Positions 1 through 12,246 of a stretch of 64,000 nucleotides of DNA are shown here, piece after piece. The stretch lies in assembly GCA_963082975.1 (NCBI GenBank), contig OY720348.1:18033146-18097145 (forward strand), in the 5' to 3' direction. The number at the start of each line of letters is the position of its first letter. Within the stretch, counting starts at the first letter, position 1. This DNA comes from Labia minor (taxonomy: Eukaryota > Arthropoda > Insecta > Dermaptera > Spongiphoridae). A model generated the notes under the pieces. It made no database searches. It was not told the DNA's origin and saw only the letters and a list, made by a program, of their open reading frames with translations. The position numbers and the translations under genes are program-made.

Positions 1-1608
1 TTCTTTGAAAACAATATTTTTCGTATATCTAATGATCCTTTTTTAGTAATCTGCCTTGAGTTTTCTTTAATTTTTGTTTTGATGTTGTTCTGGTCGTGGA
101 TATTAAAAAATAAAAAAAAACGATCTCTTTTGTCGATATTGACATTTGTTGGTCGCGCTAATCTTTGAGCTGTTACCTGTATACATATAAATATATAATT
201 TAAATAATAATTTTAATATTTATATAAAAATCAAATAATTTAATATTTAACTAAATATTTTATTTTAATAATTATAGTTATATATTATTTATTTTATAAC
301 AAATAAATAAAACTTATATAATATAAGAGTATAATAGTTTATATTAATACATAATATTGAAAAATAAAAATTATCGATTAATATAAAGAACTAATTTATC
401 AACAAATTCAAACACCAAGAAGAAATTGGATTAAAAGAATGAAATATAGGCATATATATACAATACGAAATCTAGTATTAAATTAACATTTTTTTAAAAT
501 ACTTAAAAATAAAATTACCATTTATAGAATAATTTCGTTTTTTTTTTTAAATACCGACGTCGAAAGACGCAATCTAGTGTCTTTGGGGGCAACTTAAGTG
601 GTTAGGTGATGATTAACACATTAGGGCTTTTATATATATAATATAATAATATATCTACATATATTATTAATTCACTTTTAATATAGATAATTTAATTATT
701 TTTAAAAACGTACTATAATTAGAATGATTTCTTAAATGGAATGAATTAGCTTATATTTTTTATTTTTTTTTTATATGTTTTAAAAATATTTATAATTATA
801 TATATTAGGATATTATTTTTATTAAATATTGAACGTTTCAAATTATCACAGAGAAATATAATAGATAAAGCCATTGACATTATGCTTGTTAATTATTTAA
901 GACTAATCTGATGGTCATTAACACTAGCTAAACATGATTTTACCATTATCCAGAAAGTAACGATAATAAACAAACATCACTTAGGTATCTACTAGAGAAA
1001 AGACCGAAATTAATTCACTTGAATTACGTCAAGCAAGATAACATGGAAGAAAAATATTCCATTATAAAACAATCTGTTTAAAGGAATAAATATAAATCGA
1101 AAGTGCAATTAATTAATTCGAAAATAAGAAATAATTTTTTTATAGATAACTATAATAAATTAATTATTATTTTCATTTTTATGCATATTTGAAAATAAAA
1201 GAAACAAAAAAAAAAAAATAATTAATGATTTTTGTTTTATAAATTAAATTCTCTATATATTCCATTCAAAAGTATTGTGGGGGAGACCGTTATAATACTT
1301 TTTAAATAAAACGTAAATCAAGTTTTCTTGTAAAAAACATATACTACTAAATTATTTTTTAACTAATTGAGTGAACACATATTTTCACTTAATTGTAAAA
1401 CTATTTTATATGAAATCTAGTACAATAATTATGTAAAAAGAGAGAGAAAGAGAGAGTATAAAAAAGTGTTTATTTATAAAGTTATTTTATATTTAGTAAA
1501 ATTAAAATAAAACTTACATCTAGTCTTGTTTGTTTATGTTTCAATTTTAACAAAAATTTCACTTTCTATTCTGTACTGTACAATTAATGGATCAAATATA
1601 ACTAAAAA
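1..1608. other. AT-rich stretch without a supported gene
   Basis: Mostly A/T runs and short TA repeats. The first 180 bases are less AT-rich and open in frames on both strands: the plus strand is open for about 56 codons from base 1, and the minus strand is open from an acceptor-like CAG at about 179 to the window edge. Neither translation resembles a family I recognise. If the pyrokinin receptor to the right continues leftward, this is intron of that gene. The TM4 start expected after its E/R/Y exon (IAICHP-like) was not found here. Confidence 0.5.
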
Positions 1609-2106
1609 TCTGGAGTGTCTCCACTCGACTATCTCGCAAATTTGAATTGGATTAATTAATATATATATATATAGTATATTTAAATTAAATTTAATTAATT
1701 AAATTATAAATTAAAATTAATAAATATTTTTTATTAAACCAGTGCGTGTTTGACTCTTTGTTGATGGCACCACGTCACGTGCTGGCGCTTGATTTGCAGT
1801 CAACGTGTTAAAAAATTTAAAAAATTGATTTCGGTACTTTCAGAGACTCAATCAAGCTGAAATTCTACATATAGCAGTTTTATACAATTTTTAATCATGT
1901 GAAAAACTATCAAACATATATCTTTATTTTTATGGCCAGTTTAGAGGGAAAAAAATGAAAACGTGGTAGAGGTAATGGTTCTCTTTCGGATGAACTACAT
2001 TTCTCAAAAGTTGATAGAAAACTACGAATTTTGAATAATGCCCTTATATATAAAATTTCATTATTCTAGCTCAAACCGCTTTTGCGTAATCTTGTCTACA
2101 CACACT

Positions 2107-2138
<32 letters not shown>

Positions 2139-2335
2139 CTAGGGTTGCCAACTGGACTTTTTTGGAAAGGACAGTCCATTTTTAAATACTCTCGACTGCC
2201 CTAAGTGTATTTAATTTTTTAAGGGTGTCCTTTTTTGGAACTTTGTAGAGTTTGCAACCATAATATACACATACACACACACAGACATTTTTCTTAACCT
2301 TAGTGAAAATGACTCAGGGACCATCAAAACATTTA
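1609..2335 (-). mobile_element. Family A HINE-like element, copy A1
   Basis: The left end carries the terminal hairpin (GAGTG/CACTC) followed by CTATCTCGC. The body holds the landmarks shared by all copies: a CACGTCACGTGCTGGCGC block, a TTTCAG..AATCAAGCTGAAATTC segment, a TA/CA microsatellite, and CTTAGTGAAAATGACTCAGG. The palindromic end on the right is missing. A small hAT-like MITE at 2140-2261 interrupts the microsatellite part. The element has no coding capacity and lies in the putative receptor intron. Confidence 0.75.
2140..2261. mobile_element. Small hAT-like MITE nested in copy A1
   Basis: Imperfect terminal inverted repeats: TAGGGTTGCCAACTGGAC on the left, and GTTTGCAACCATA on the right read in reverse. 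A second inverted pair lies inside (GGACTTTTTTGG and CCTTTTTTGGAAC). This type of end, GGGTTGCCA, is common in hAT-derived MITEs. It sits in the TA/CA repeat of the family A element, so it inserted later. Confidence 0.5.
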
Positions 2336-2637
2336 TATTTAGTTTTAATTCTATCAAATAAAATGAATAAGTTTTAATTAAATTATTGATACAATATATG
2401 CAAAATAATGGTGGAATAACCGAAATGTGCATAAAGCAAACCAAACAAATCAATATGAAACTTCACAGTGTGTTTAAATTTATCATATACTTATTTTATG
2501 TTAAGTTACTTCAAGTTTACTTTTATAATTTACTATTATTTATAAGAAGATTGATTGATAAATTTTAAAATACAAGAGGTCATAAAGTAGAAAAAATAGA
2601 ATTAAAGATAATAATTAGAAGTTGAAATGATGTTAAC

Positions 2638-3115
2638 CTTTCAATGGTGAACGCAGTAATGGTGAGTATAGATGCATTGGTGGAAGTTTCGGCTGTTAGT
2701 CCACAAAGTACGCAGAATACTTCACCGAACACATACGGATAATGCGACCAGATTTGATACATTTCCTGTGGTAGTCCCATAACTAGTAAAAGTAAATCGG
2801 ACATGGCCAGACTGAAGAGATAATAATTAGTCGATGTATGCATCCGACGATTGCGAATGATCACCAAACAAGTGACAACATTTCCAATCAATCCCGAAAT
2901 AAAGATCAATGAATAAATGGTGAGAATTGGGATGACAATAGATAGCGGGTCTCGAACGGAACCAGCAACCAACCATGGCTGCGTGGTGTTGTCCACTTCT
3001 GGAAGGGAGGTTGTGCTTGGTATCAAGGCATCGACACCTGGTAAAGTCTCCTGGAGGCTCATTCCTGATGAAGGATTTCAAAACGCTTGCGGTTTAGAAT
3101 CCAGAATTGGCTTCC
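2638..3115 (-). CDS. Pyrokinin/CAPA-type neuropeptide GPCR, first coding exon (partial gene)
   Basis: The exon encodes the start of a class A peptide receptor of the pyrokinin / CAPA / neuromedin-U group, which signals from the plasma membrane through G proteins. An acceptor (tttgtttag) opens the exon at 3115. The ATG is at 3062-3060, and an in-frame TGA just upstream fixes it as the start. The 141 visible codons give a short N-terminus with an N-glycosylation site (N25-T-T), TM1 (about 42-68, with GN at 60-61), TM2 (about 80-103, with the LAMSD Asp89), the conserved Cys117 of extracellular loop 1, and TM3 up to the E of the E/R/Y motif. The donor (GAAAG|GTTAAC) splits that Arg codon. Insect pyrokinin receptors match closely over YLFSLA.SDLLLL, GLPQE, YPYVFGE and TITAFT.ER. 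I did not find the rest of the receptor; it should lie to the left of the window. The 5' UTR is spliced, so a non-coding first exon must exist to the right. Family is well supported; the exact ligand class is not. Confidence 0.88.
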
Positions 3116-3452
3116 CTAAACAAAAATAATTTAAATTAATTAATTGAAATAAACAAATAATATGGAATTAATTGGGAATGGTAATAAAAAGGATTTTTAA
3201 ATAGGTATTATATTAAATAAATAAATTTTTATATTAATCCATAAATCAGGATATTTTTTAGAAAATAAAAATTTTAATTCTTATTAGAAACAATTCTAGT
3301 TTTAATTGGGATTATTAATATATAATATAATATCAACTTAATTTTGATCTTTCAGATTAGGCCTGGGATTTGTTTTTTAAAAAGCAAGGATACTTTAAAT
3401 TTTTTAGTTTAAATTTATAAAATAAATTTTAAAAATTATAAATAGTATATTA

Positions 3453-3826
3453 CAGAGGTTCCCAAACTTTTCGGTATACGGCTCTCATAATACATCGGAT
3501 TTTTTCCGCGGTTCCATTAATTAGGGTGACCATATTTCGAAAACACCAAACCGGGACAAACGGTTTACCTTTTTTTTTTATTAGATGCATATTGAAAAAA
3601 TTTTGAAAAAAGCACGAAATGTTCAAAAGCTAAATCCAGAAAACGTTTGAGCTTCTTTTTTTTAGAATAATATTGAAAAATATTTAAAAATAATCGAAAA
3701 TGTTCAAAAGGTTTCCCCACAAAATCATCTTACCTTTTTTTTTTTAGAACCAAAAAATTTCAAGTATTAGGAAATTTTTTCGCGACTTCCTTATGGGAGC
3801 CGCGGTTCACAGTTTGGGAATCACTG
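3453..3826. mobile_element. hAT-type MITE with 8-bp target duplication
   Basis: Ends CAGAGGTTCCCAAAC and, inverted, GTTTGGGAATCACTG. The flanks are GTATATTA (3445-3452) and GCATATTA (3827-3834), an 8-bp target-site duplication with one difference, as hAT elements make. At about 3522-3570 it contains a piece beginning TTAGGGTGACCATATTTCG, the end of a different hAT family also seen at 30966-31152, so it is probably composite. Non-coding. Confidence 0.75.
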
Positions 3827-4213
3827 GCATATTACTTGAATATAACTAATATGTTTTTCTTAATTCCAAATATAAACAAAAATATTTTATATTATATATT
3901 TTAGTTATAAATAATATAAAATGTAATTTTTATATATTGTTAAATAATTAAGAAATACTTATTAGTAAATAAAATATATAATTTATGTATAAATAACTCC
4001 AAATTATGTTTCCTTGAAAAGTCTTTTTTTCATTTATTCAAAATAAAGTAGAATAAAATATTATTATATAACATTTAAAATTATTTAAAAATGGTTGTTT
4101 AATTCTCTAGTATAGCTAGAAATTAATTACAATCGAAATTATTAATAATTTTTCATGAAAAAAATAAAGGAATAACATAAGTATAATATTGATTAAAATT
4201 TTATTAATAATAT

Positions 4214-5120
4214 GCTGGAGTGTCTCCACTCGACTATCTCGCAAATTTGAATTGGATTAATTAACATATATTATATTGAAATTAAATTTAATTTCATAAT
4301 TATAAATTATCAATTCAAATTAATAAATAATATTTATTAAACCAACGCGTGTTTAGCTCTTTGTTGATGGCACCACGACTCATGCTGGCCCGTGATTTGG
4401 TGCGTTAAAAAATTAATTCCGGTACTTTCAGCTATTTAATCAAGCTGAAATTCTATATATAATAGCAGTTTTATACAATTTTTAATTATGTGAAAAATTA
4501 TCAAACATATCTCTTTATTTTTACGGTCACTTTAGAGGAAAAAAAATCAAAACGTTGTAGGTAATGACCCTCTTCCGAATGAGCTACATTTTCTAAAAGT
4601 TAATTGAAAACTACGAATTTTGAATAATGCCAGTGTAACAAATTTCTTGACTCTAGCTCAAACCGTTTTTGCGTAATCTTGTCTACATACATACACACAT
4701 ATACACACACACACCACGTCACGTGCTGGCGCGTGATTAGCATCAAAAATTTAAAAAATGAATTTCGAAACTTTCAGCGATTTAATCAAGCTAAAATTCT
4801 ATATATAGCAGTTTTATACAATTTTTAATCATGTGGAAAACTATCAAACATATATCTTTATATTTACCGTCACTTTAGAGGAAAAAAACTCAAAACGTTG
4901 TAGGTAATGACCTTCTTCCGGTTGAGCTACATTTCTCAATGATAGAAAACTACGAATTTTGAATAATGCCCGTATACCAAATTTTGCGTAATCTTGTCTA
5001 CATACAGAGACACACACACATACCCACAGATATTTTTCTCAACCTTAGTGAAAATGATTCAGGAACCTTCAAAACGTATAAAAACATCAAAATCTTGAAA
5101 TCGAAAATTTGGCGAGATAT
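4214..5120 (-). mobile_element. Family A HINE-like element, copy A2: two partial copies joined head to tail
   Basis: A copy begins with its hairpin end at 4214 and runs to its CA microsatellite at about 4713. The sequence then jumps back to the CACCACGTCACGTGCTGG block and runs through the second half again to GGCGAGATATTAAAAA at about 5115. The joint falls where the CA repeat meets CACCACG, which suggests recombination or template switching in the microsatellite. Confidence 0.75.
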
Positions 5121-5698
5121 TAAAAATTAATATATATATATATAATATATATATAATATCAATTGCTGTTATATTATTATCACTAATTTTAGATTGATTT
5201 CCTGTCTATTAAATTCACATCGGAACGAATTATAATTAACAAAAGAATATCCAATCAAATTAATAATAAAATTTTTAAATAAGGAAGAGATAAATAAATA
5301 TATAGCTCATTGAAAGTATTCAAAATTCCTATTGAATTAAAAATCATTTCGTGAACCGGATTGATATTATATTTTAATTGATATAATCACATTAAACATT
5401 TCGAATGTTCAATAAATGACCATTTATTATTAACCTTCTCAAGGACATATTAGTAATGTCAAAAATCTACCATATTATGTATGTATAACAATGTTATATG
5501 AAAATTAACATTTTAAATTTGATGAATAATAATAAAAAATATCGAGAAATTAGAAATAAACAAGTATACTTGGTTATACTCAATTAAGAGCAAATAATAA
5601 ATATATATTTTATCAAAATTATGCCTACACGTATAATATTTAAAATTTAAAAAAATAATAAAATACTTATACTAAAATATGTAGACTTAGTGAAATAA
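5121..5698. other. AT-rich spacer, nothing recognised
   Basis: A/T-rich sequence with TA runs and no open frame, repeat terminus or RNA gene that I could recognise. Confidence 0.5.
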
Positions 5699-6315
5699 GC
5701 TGGAGTGTCTCCAATCGACTATCTCGCAATTTGAATTGTATTAAATAACATAATATATTATATTTAAATTAAATTTAATTAATTATAAATTATAAATAAT
5801 AAATATTAAACCAGCGCATGTTTGGTTTTTTATTGATGGCACCATGGCACTTGTTGGCGCGTGAGATTTGCAGTGTTAAAAAATTAATTCTGGTACTTTC
5901 AGCGATTCAATCAAGCTGAAATTCTATATATAACAGTTTTATACAATTATTAATCGTGTGAAAAATTATCAAACATATATCTTTATTTTTACGGTCACTT
6001 TAGAGGAAAAAAAATCAAAACGTTGTAGGTAATGACCCTCTTCCGGTTGAGCTACATTTCTCACAAAAGTTGATAGAAAACTATGAATTTTGAATAATGC
6101 TCATTTACCAAATTGCATCATTCTAGCTCAAACCGTTTTTGCGTAATCTTGTCTACATACATACACACATACACACACACACACACACTCACACAGACAT
6201 TTTTCTCAACCTTAGTGAAAATGATTCAGGAACCTTCAAAACGTATAAAAACATCAAAATCTCAACATCGAAAATTTTCGTGATCGCAATACTATCTCTG
6301 GCGAGATAGTAAAAA
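5699..6315 (-). mobile_element. Family A HINE-like element, copy A3 (near full length)
   Basis: One of the most complete copies, about 615 bp. Left end: CTGGAGTGTCTCC hairpin followed by ACTATCTCGC-like sequence. Right end: the palindrome that reads ACTATCTC-GCCA-GAGATAG on the minus strand, next to AAAAATTA. A CA repeat (6160-6190) is in the body. No open reading frame. Useful as a reference copy for the family. Confidence 0.82.
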
Positions 6316-7767
6316 TTATAGTTTATACATATTAACATAATATACAAATTTAGAACTTGTGTCGTTAAATAATATTTGTAAATATATATTCTTGTTGCGG
6401 TTACTTAAAGGGTTAAATAGAAATTTAAAGATTAGGAAAGAAAATCATGTATATTTGGTTGCATGCATTTAAGGGGAATCAGTCAAAAAATTAATATATA
6501 ATTCAGTTTCCCATATTTCGTATACTAAATAGAAAAATAAAATAAGCAAATTTTTAATATAAAACAATTTTTATATTTTAATATCAGTGTTATTATATTA
6601 TTTATTAATTAAAAAAAAAATTAACTCAATTTTATATTTAATTTTTTAGATTTTTTTTACCTTTACATATTCATAAGTGATTTTTTTTCTATCTCTCTTG
6701 ATATTGATAGGCGTTGTTAAAAATATAAATAATTATAACACAATACTAACAACAAGTTTTTATAGACATATTATTAATAAAGGAATTAAAATTAATAAAT
6801 TAATGGATATAAGCCTGTTAAACGGATGATAGAAAGTAAAATATTGACAGGAATTATAGGAAGTCAACCTATTTAAAGAGAAGGCAAGTAAACAAAAGAT
6901 AACTTCAAAGTTATTTATGTAATATTGTAAATTTTATGATTTTTTTTCAAACAAATATTATACATATATATATAATATATACGAAAAACACAAAAGTTTC
7001 TTCTCTGATGTTTTCACTGATCAATGGGAGGGAACGATCGATTTCGGTATTAATTAAAGGATAGATTTTAATTTATAAACAACCGTAAAAAAATAAAATT
7101 CTGTCAAAAATAACAGCATATTTAAATAGTATAAACAAATTTATTGAATTTCATGGAGTGAGAGGAAGAGGGAGAGTTTGGATTTTATTCAAAAAAAAAA
7201 AAAAAAAAAAAAGAATTTATTGGTGAGTAAAATGAATGATAAGAAAAGAGTTATGTTGGCATAATTAAAAAGAAAAAGTAAAATTAACAGATGTCTTAAT
7301 ATTTTTTTGGCACTCATATGAGAAACATTAAAAAAACAATAAAATTGTTTCATTTGTTTAGACGAATGAAATTGAAATTGTTTTTTATACAATATGAAAA
7401 TGATGATTGTGTGGGTGGTGATAAGATTTCAAGCTTCTAATTAAACTATTTTCTTTAAAAAACTTATATTATCTGAATAAATATACTAAATTCATAGTAA
7501 CTATACATCACATTAAATTTATAGATAAAATAAAATACTATTTAAGCAATTTAAAGGCGTTGCAATGAGATTAAGATTTTTTTTCTTTTATAAAAAATAT
7601 CCGTATTTCTATGAAATTATCAATTGTGTAAACTATACAAAATTAGAAAAATAAAGATTAGAATTAAAAATGACAACTTTAATTTAAACTTATAATTTAA
7701 TAATGACTGACTAAACACACCATTTAAACTGAATCTTTTGTAAGAATTTATATATATATATATATAC
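6316..7767. other. AT-rich spacer without supported features
   Basis: Poly-A/T tracts (a long A run near 7190-7211) and TA repeats, with no gene evidence. Open frames here are low-complexity products of T-rich sequence. Confidence 0.5.
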
Positions 7768-7850
7768 AGTGCCGGATAAAGAGGAGGACAAGGCGGGCGA
7801 TTGCCTGGGCGCCAAATTTTGAAGGGCGCCGAAATAAAAATAAAATATTT
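7768..7850 (+). mobile_element. hAT-like MITE end fragment
   Basis: Begins CAGTGCCGGATAAAG and continues with a GC-rich block containing TTGCCTGGGCGCC and GGGCGCCG, a style of terminus typical of hAT MITEs. No matching opposite end was found nearby. A related GGCGCCCC-rich block lies at about 41248-41305 in the other orientation, and a weaker one at about 50000-50035. Confidence 0.4.
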
Positions 7851-8267
7851 TGTTTCATTCATTATCTTTTTTGATTTTATTAATTAAAATTAATCATTTT
7901 TCATGAGACATCGATTTTTTTTAGCAAGTAATAAATTGTTTTTCTTTAATTAATCAAGTATAGGTCACAATTATTTTATTATTATTAACAGATTAAATAA
8001 TTGTAATATTAGTTATAAGAAAAATATTTGTGTGATCAGAATTCATAATAACTCAAAAAAATAGACAAAAACAAAAATTTACTAATTAAAATAATGAAAC
8101 CTAAGAATTTTTATGACTTTAATCACATAATATTGATGCAGACAAATCCTTTTTAATCATCCAAAAGTTTGTTTGTGTTTACTTTGTAAATGTAATTTGT
8201 ATAAAAGTTCGGCAAATTTTGTTTTGCCAGGGGTGTTCAATACCCTATAACCAGCTCTGTTTATATA

Positions 8268-8848
8268 ATGTATATATATCTTATCTTATTATACTAACAA
8301 AAATTGTATATATATATATATATATATATATTTGTATTTTTGAAATATTAAACCGCTGTAAGGATTTTTTTGAAATTCACACCATAGATAATTTTTATAC
8401 AGAAAAATCGATCTGTATTAGCTTTTCCTCGGGAAAAATCATCTTTATTATTTTTTTCTTAATTTAAAATAGTAATTTTAATAATAAAAAAATGGCGCTG
8501 AGCAACGCCGGACAGCGCTTCCTTAAATACAAAATATTATAAATAAAATAAAATTCAAAATAATTATTTTAATAATACTTTGCAATCAAATTACGAAATA
8601 TATATTATGGTATATCCACAGGTGATACTTTTCTGTCTTTCACTGCATTAATTCGTAAGTTTAAGGGCTGAATGTTTTAGGGCTATTTTTATTTTTTTTT
8701 TTTGTGTTCTTTTAAATTATTTGAAATTGTTTCATATATTTTGTCGTTTATCTATTTTAAATAATAATCTTAATTTTAAATATTCATACTTCATAAGGAA
8801 TAACTTTTTTAAAGTACCGAGCTGCGGCTCGATGAACCAGGTACTTTT
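8268..8848 (+). mobile_element. Family B HINE-like element, copy B1
   Basis: Starts at the conserved TATCTTATCTTATTATAC followed by a TA repeat, and ends with a hairpin (CGAGC-TGCG-GCTCG, 8818-8831) followed by ATGAACCAGGTAC. The middle has landmarks shared by all B copies: AATCGATCTGTATT, the GC-rich GGCGCTGAGCAACGCCGG block, ATATCCACAGG and TTTCTGTCTTTC. Non-coding. The placement of a short hairpin at one end suggests a rolling-circle (Helentron) derivative. Confidence 0.72.
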
Positions 8849-10469
8849 TATATTAAGCTTGATATCAAAGTTTGAAAAATACTATCAAAATACAATTAAT
8901 TAAATTAAGAAATAAAATTCTATATTCAAAGATTATTCGTTATCAAACAAGTATGAGTATTATTTTTTTTTTTTTTAATGAAATTGAGAATGACAAATTT
9001 CTGTAAAAGTAATCAATACAAATAAATATACAAGAAAATTAAAATTTTAAATTTAAACAAAAAAGAAAATAATTAGATAATTATACATAATCTGAAAACA
9101 TAACAGACAAGTGTAAAGAAGATGAATTTTTAAATGCCTAATTTGTGTGTGTTTGAAATAAAAAAAATTATCAATTTAAACTTAATCAACAGATTTTATA
9201 TATTATTGTATATAAAAAATATTAAATCAATATATATTATTTTGATTATAAATTTAAGAAAAAAAATCTATTATCTATCAAATAATAATAGAACTAAATA
9301 AGAAAATTATTATTATTTGATGTACAAGTTTTGGTGCTTAAGCTAACAATAAATGATTTCTATTTTCATTTTTCATAGAAACCACCGGTGGGTACAACAA
9401 ATAGGCAAATTAATAACAATATAATGATTGGAATTAGGTGAGAGTAGAAATTGGATGGAGGTGGATCAGATTAATAATGAATGGACTGGCCAAGTAATTC
9501 CAAGTAACACCATAAATAAATAAGTTATTTTTATGTTCATATTAAATAAATTAGAATTGTAATAAACAATTTATTTTTTAGAAGAATAAATGAAAAAAAT
9601 TAAAATTTCTATTTATTTCAATTTATTTATTCATTTAAAATAAAATATTTAAATCGTATTAATTTTATAGTATCGAATCATAATTTATACAAATTATTAT
9701 TTTATGAATATTATATATAATAAGTAAAGTTGAGAATTAAATATTTATTTTTGATCTTTTATGTGTTATATAACCCTTAAAATTCATTCATTCAATTACC
9801 ATAGGAGATTTTTTTTAAAAAAAAAAAAACTTAAAAGTTAATTCTTTAAATAAATGCCTATTAATACTCTGCTATTTTTCTTTTAATCTCCAACTTGCAC
9901 TAAAAATACTTGAACATGTCATAGCTGGGTATAAATTATGTGTTGGGGGCTCCTTGTAAGGCACTGATTGAATCAAGGTGGGGATCAGGTGAGAATTGAA
10001 CTATCGTTCGATATCATTTAGAAAGTTGTTATTTAAATATATATTTTAATATATTTAAATATGCTATTTTAATAAATAATAAATCAATTATTTTACATTT
10101 TTTTTGTATGTGTCTGATTAAAAAAATATTAAATTATGAATATCTTTAGAATAGAATCTACAAAGAATAATCATAACCATAATATATGGCCCAAAATTAA
10201 CTCAAAATTTAAATTAAATAGAAAAAAACAGTTTTTAATCTTTAGTTTGTTATTTTTTTTTCTTTAATCTTAAAGTAGGCACATAGGAAAGGGTTATTTA
10301 TGGAATTGAATTTATTGCACAAATGAACTCCAAGACTTTGCTGGCACATACACACTCTTTTGGAGAATTTGTTCAAAAATTGTCTGCATAATTGTGGCTT
10401 AATCTCGTTGATGCATCGTTTAATTTCATCTTGTAATATACGGTTGATTGTGATCTTGTTGATCTAGAT
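8849..10469. other. AT-rich spacer
   Basis: No gene recognised. A phrase GAAATTGGATGGAGGTGG near 9450 recurs near 51740, and weakly related purine-rich text appears near 9965 and 41345, possibly remnants of one old repeat. Otherwise plain A/T-rich sequence. Confidence 0.4.
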
Positions 10470-11175
10470 CAGTGATTCTCAACCTTTTTTTACCGACCGA
10501 CGATAGTAAGGGAGGTATTGTTTTCACACCAAATTTCACATGTGGAAATTTTTACATATCTCCACGAATCATGCATTTTCTTAACAGAAAAAAAGTATTT
10601 TTAGCATGATGCCCGTCTGTCCGTCTGTCCATCTGTCCGCCAGTCCATATAGATGTGTACAGCTTGAACGGCTCAACGGATTTTGATGAAATTTGGTATA
10701 TTTACTTAATGCATCAGTCTGATGAATTGATCAACTTTTGATGTATATCCGAAAACCGTAAGTGGTAGTATTAGCGATCGACGATAGTAAGGGAAGGGTT
10801 ATTTTCACACCAAAATTCACATGGGGAGATTTTTCTACATCTCTCCACGAATCATCATGCACTTTGTATTGGTTTTATCCTCTGGAAAATCATCTTCATT
10901 AGTTTTTTCTTAATTTAAAATTATATAACGTCACCCAGCTCTTCATGACGTCACAGCAAGCTCCTACTTATATATTATAAATAAAATAAAATTAAAAATA
11001 TTTATGTTATATCCATATCTATTTTTTATTGCATTAATAGATACATTTAAATTATTTGAAATTGTTTTTGTAGCTGGAAATTAATTTATTTCAAACCGTC
11101 CGTCGGTTCTGCGCCTGGCGAACTTATTTTACCGCGGCACACTTTTAGGGTTTAAAAATTTGGCGGCACACAAAG
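10470..11175 (+). mobile_element. Old hAT-type MITE, split by a family D element
   Basis: Starts CAGTGATTCTCAACC and resumes after the insertion at about 11127 with ACCGCGGCACACTTTTAGGG. Those two phrases are adjacent in hAT ends of this widespread type (CAGTGATTCTCAACCTTTT..ACCGCGGCACAC). The far terminus was not found, so it is truncated. Confidence 0.5.
10487..11126 (+). mobile_element. Family D HINE-like element, copy D1
   Basis: Begins TTTTTTACCGACCGACG. It has a run of GTCCGTCTGTCC repeats (10616-10645), then CTTGAACGGCTCAACGG and ATGAAATTTGGTAT. That combination is also known from Drosophila DINE-1/INE-1 and many insect non-autonomous Helitrons. It ends near CCGTCCGTCGGTTCTGCGCCTGGC, a decayed version of the inverted subterminal repeat plus hairpin. 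Its 3' half (ATATTATAAATAAAAT.., ATATCC.., TTTGAAATTG) is shared with family B. Confidence 0.72.
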
Positions 11176-11280
11176 AAAAAGATAAGTGTAAAAATTATTT
11201 ACTTACCTATAATAGACTGTGTAATAGTTTATGATAATAATTAGGGCTCAATAGTCAAGCACAATTTCTGAAATAATATA

Positions 11281-11370
11281 ACAGGGGTGGGCACACTTGG
11301 TGATAGAGGTAGAGCCATATTGAAAAATCGAAAATGTTTAAGAGCCTGACCGCAAAAACATTTTACCTTT
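11281..11370 (+). mobile_element. hAT-like end fragment
   Basis: CAGGGGTGGGCACACTTGG is a standard hAT-MITE terminus. The following text (AGAGCCATATTGAAAAA, AATGTTTAAGAGCC) resembles interiors of the MITEs at 3.5 and 24.1 kb. No opposite end was found. Confidence 0.45.
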
Positions 11371-12117
11371 TTTTTACATACATATAAAATAAATAAATAC
11401 TTTTCCGAACGAAATTCAGCCAAAATCATGCAGAAAGTTCATGGCAAATTTGACAAAAGAGTATGTATATGCCAGCAAAGCCCTGGAGTACATTTGCCCT
11501 ATTTGTTATTCCATAAATAACCCTATTCTATTATGCTTTATGATTCAATAAAAAATAACAAACTAAAAATTAAAAACTGATTTTTCCATTCAATTCATAT
11601 CTTTTGTTAATTTTGAAACACCCTACAAATCAACAAATATATAACAGTTAATGAATACATATTCAATCTACCATATGAAATTTATTTAGTAAAGTGAAAT
11701 TAGAACTCTTCATTGTAAATATAACTCAAGGGGGCAATTTATCATATACATTAAATTATGTCTTAAAAGGAATATAATCATATAACATTTGTAAATCATT
11801 GATAAGTAATGGTATATTGTATTCATATGAATATATGTATATAATAAAACAGATATCTTATTAAATTACAAAACAAGAGATAATCTCTGAGAAGAATTCA
11901 ATTCACATCACCCGTATTATATTTCAGGCCAATGTCGTACATGATAATGCCAATCATTCCAATATCGTAAACAGAAATGTTTACGTTTCGTTCTGAATTC
12001 ATGTTTTCATTAGTATAATCATGAAATTATTTCATTCATTATAAAACTTTTAGCCATCTTTCAAGGAGATTATGGTGATCAACAACATTTTTACTACTAA
12101 AAGAATTAAAATAAGTT
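11371..12117. other. AT-rich spacer
   Basis: No supported gene, RNA or terminus. Moderately complex sequence at 11880-12060, but no convincing open frame. Confidence 0.45.
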
Positions 12118-12246
12118 GTAGTGTCTCCACTCGACTATCTCGCAATTTGAATTGTATTAAATAACATAATATATTATATTTAAATTAAATTTAATTAATT
12201 ATAAATTAAAATTAATAAATAATATTTATTAAACCAGTGCATGTTG
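12118..12246 (-). mobile_element. Family A fragment A4a (hairpin-end 130 bp)
   Basis: Begins GTAGTGTCTCCACTCGACTA and stops after TTAAACCAGTGCATG, directly before a 50-base segment (12245-12295) that also precedes copy A8 at 39.36 kb. Only the terminal part of the element is present. Confidence 0.7.

Noticed and set aside
1-200. Next exon of the receptor at the left edge
   Set aside because: The minus-strand frames there lack TM4 or any receptor motif and do not continue the phase with an IAICHP-like start.
2917-3129. Plus-strand and second minus-strand open frames over the receptor exon
   Set aside because: They overlap a clearly conserved GPCR exon in other frames and show no family similarity.
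8219-8467. 82-codon plus-strand frame
   Set aside because: It runs through TA microsatellite and family B sequence, giving YIYIYI-type noise.
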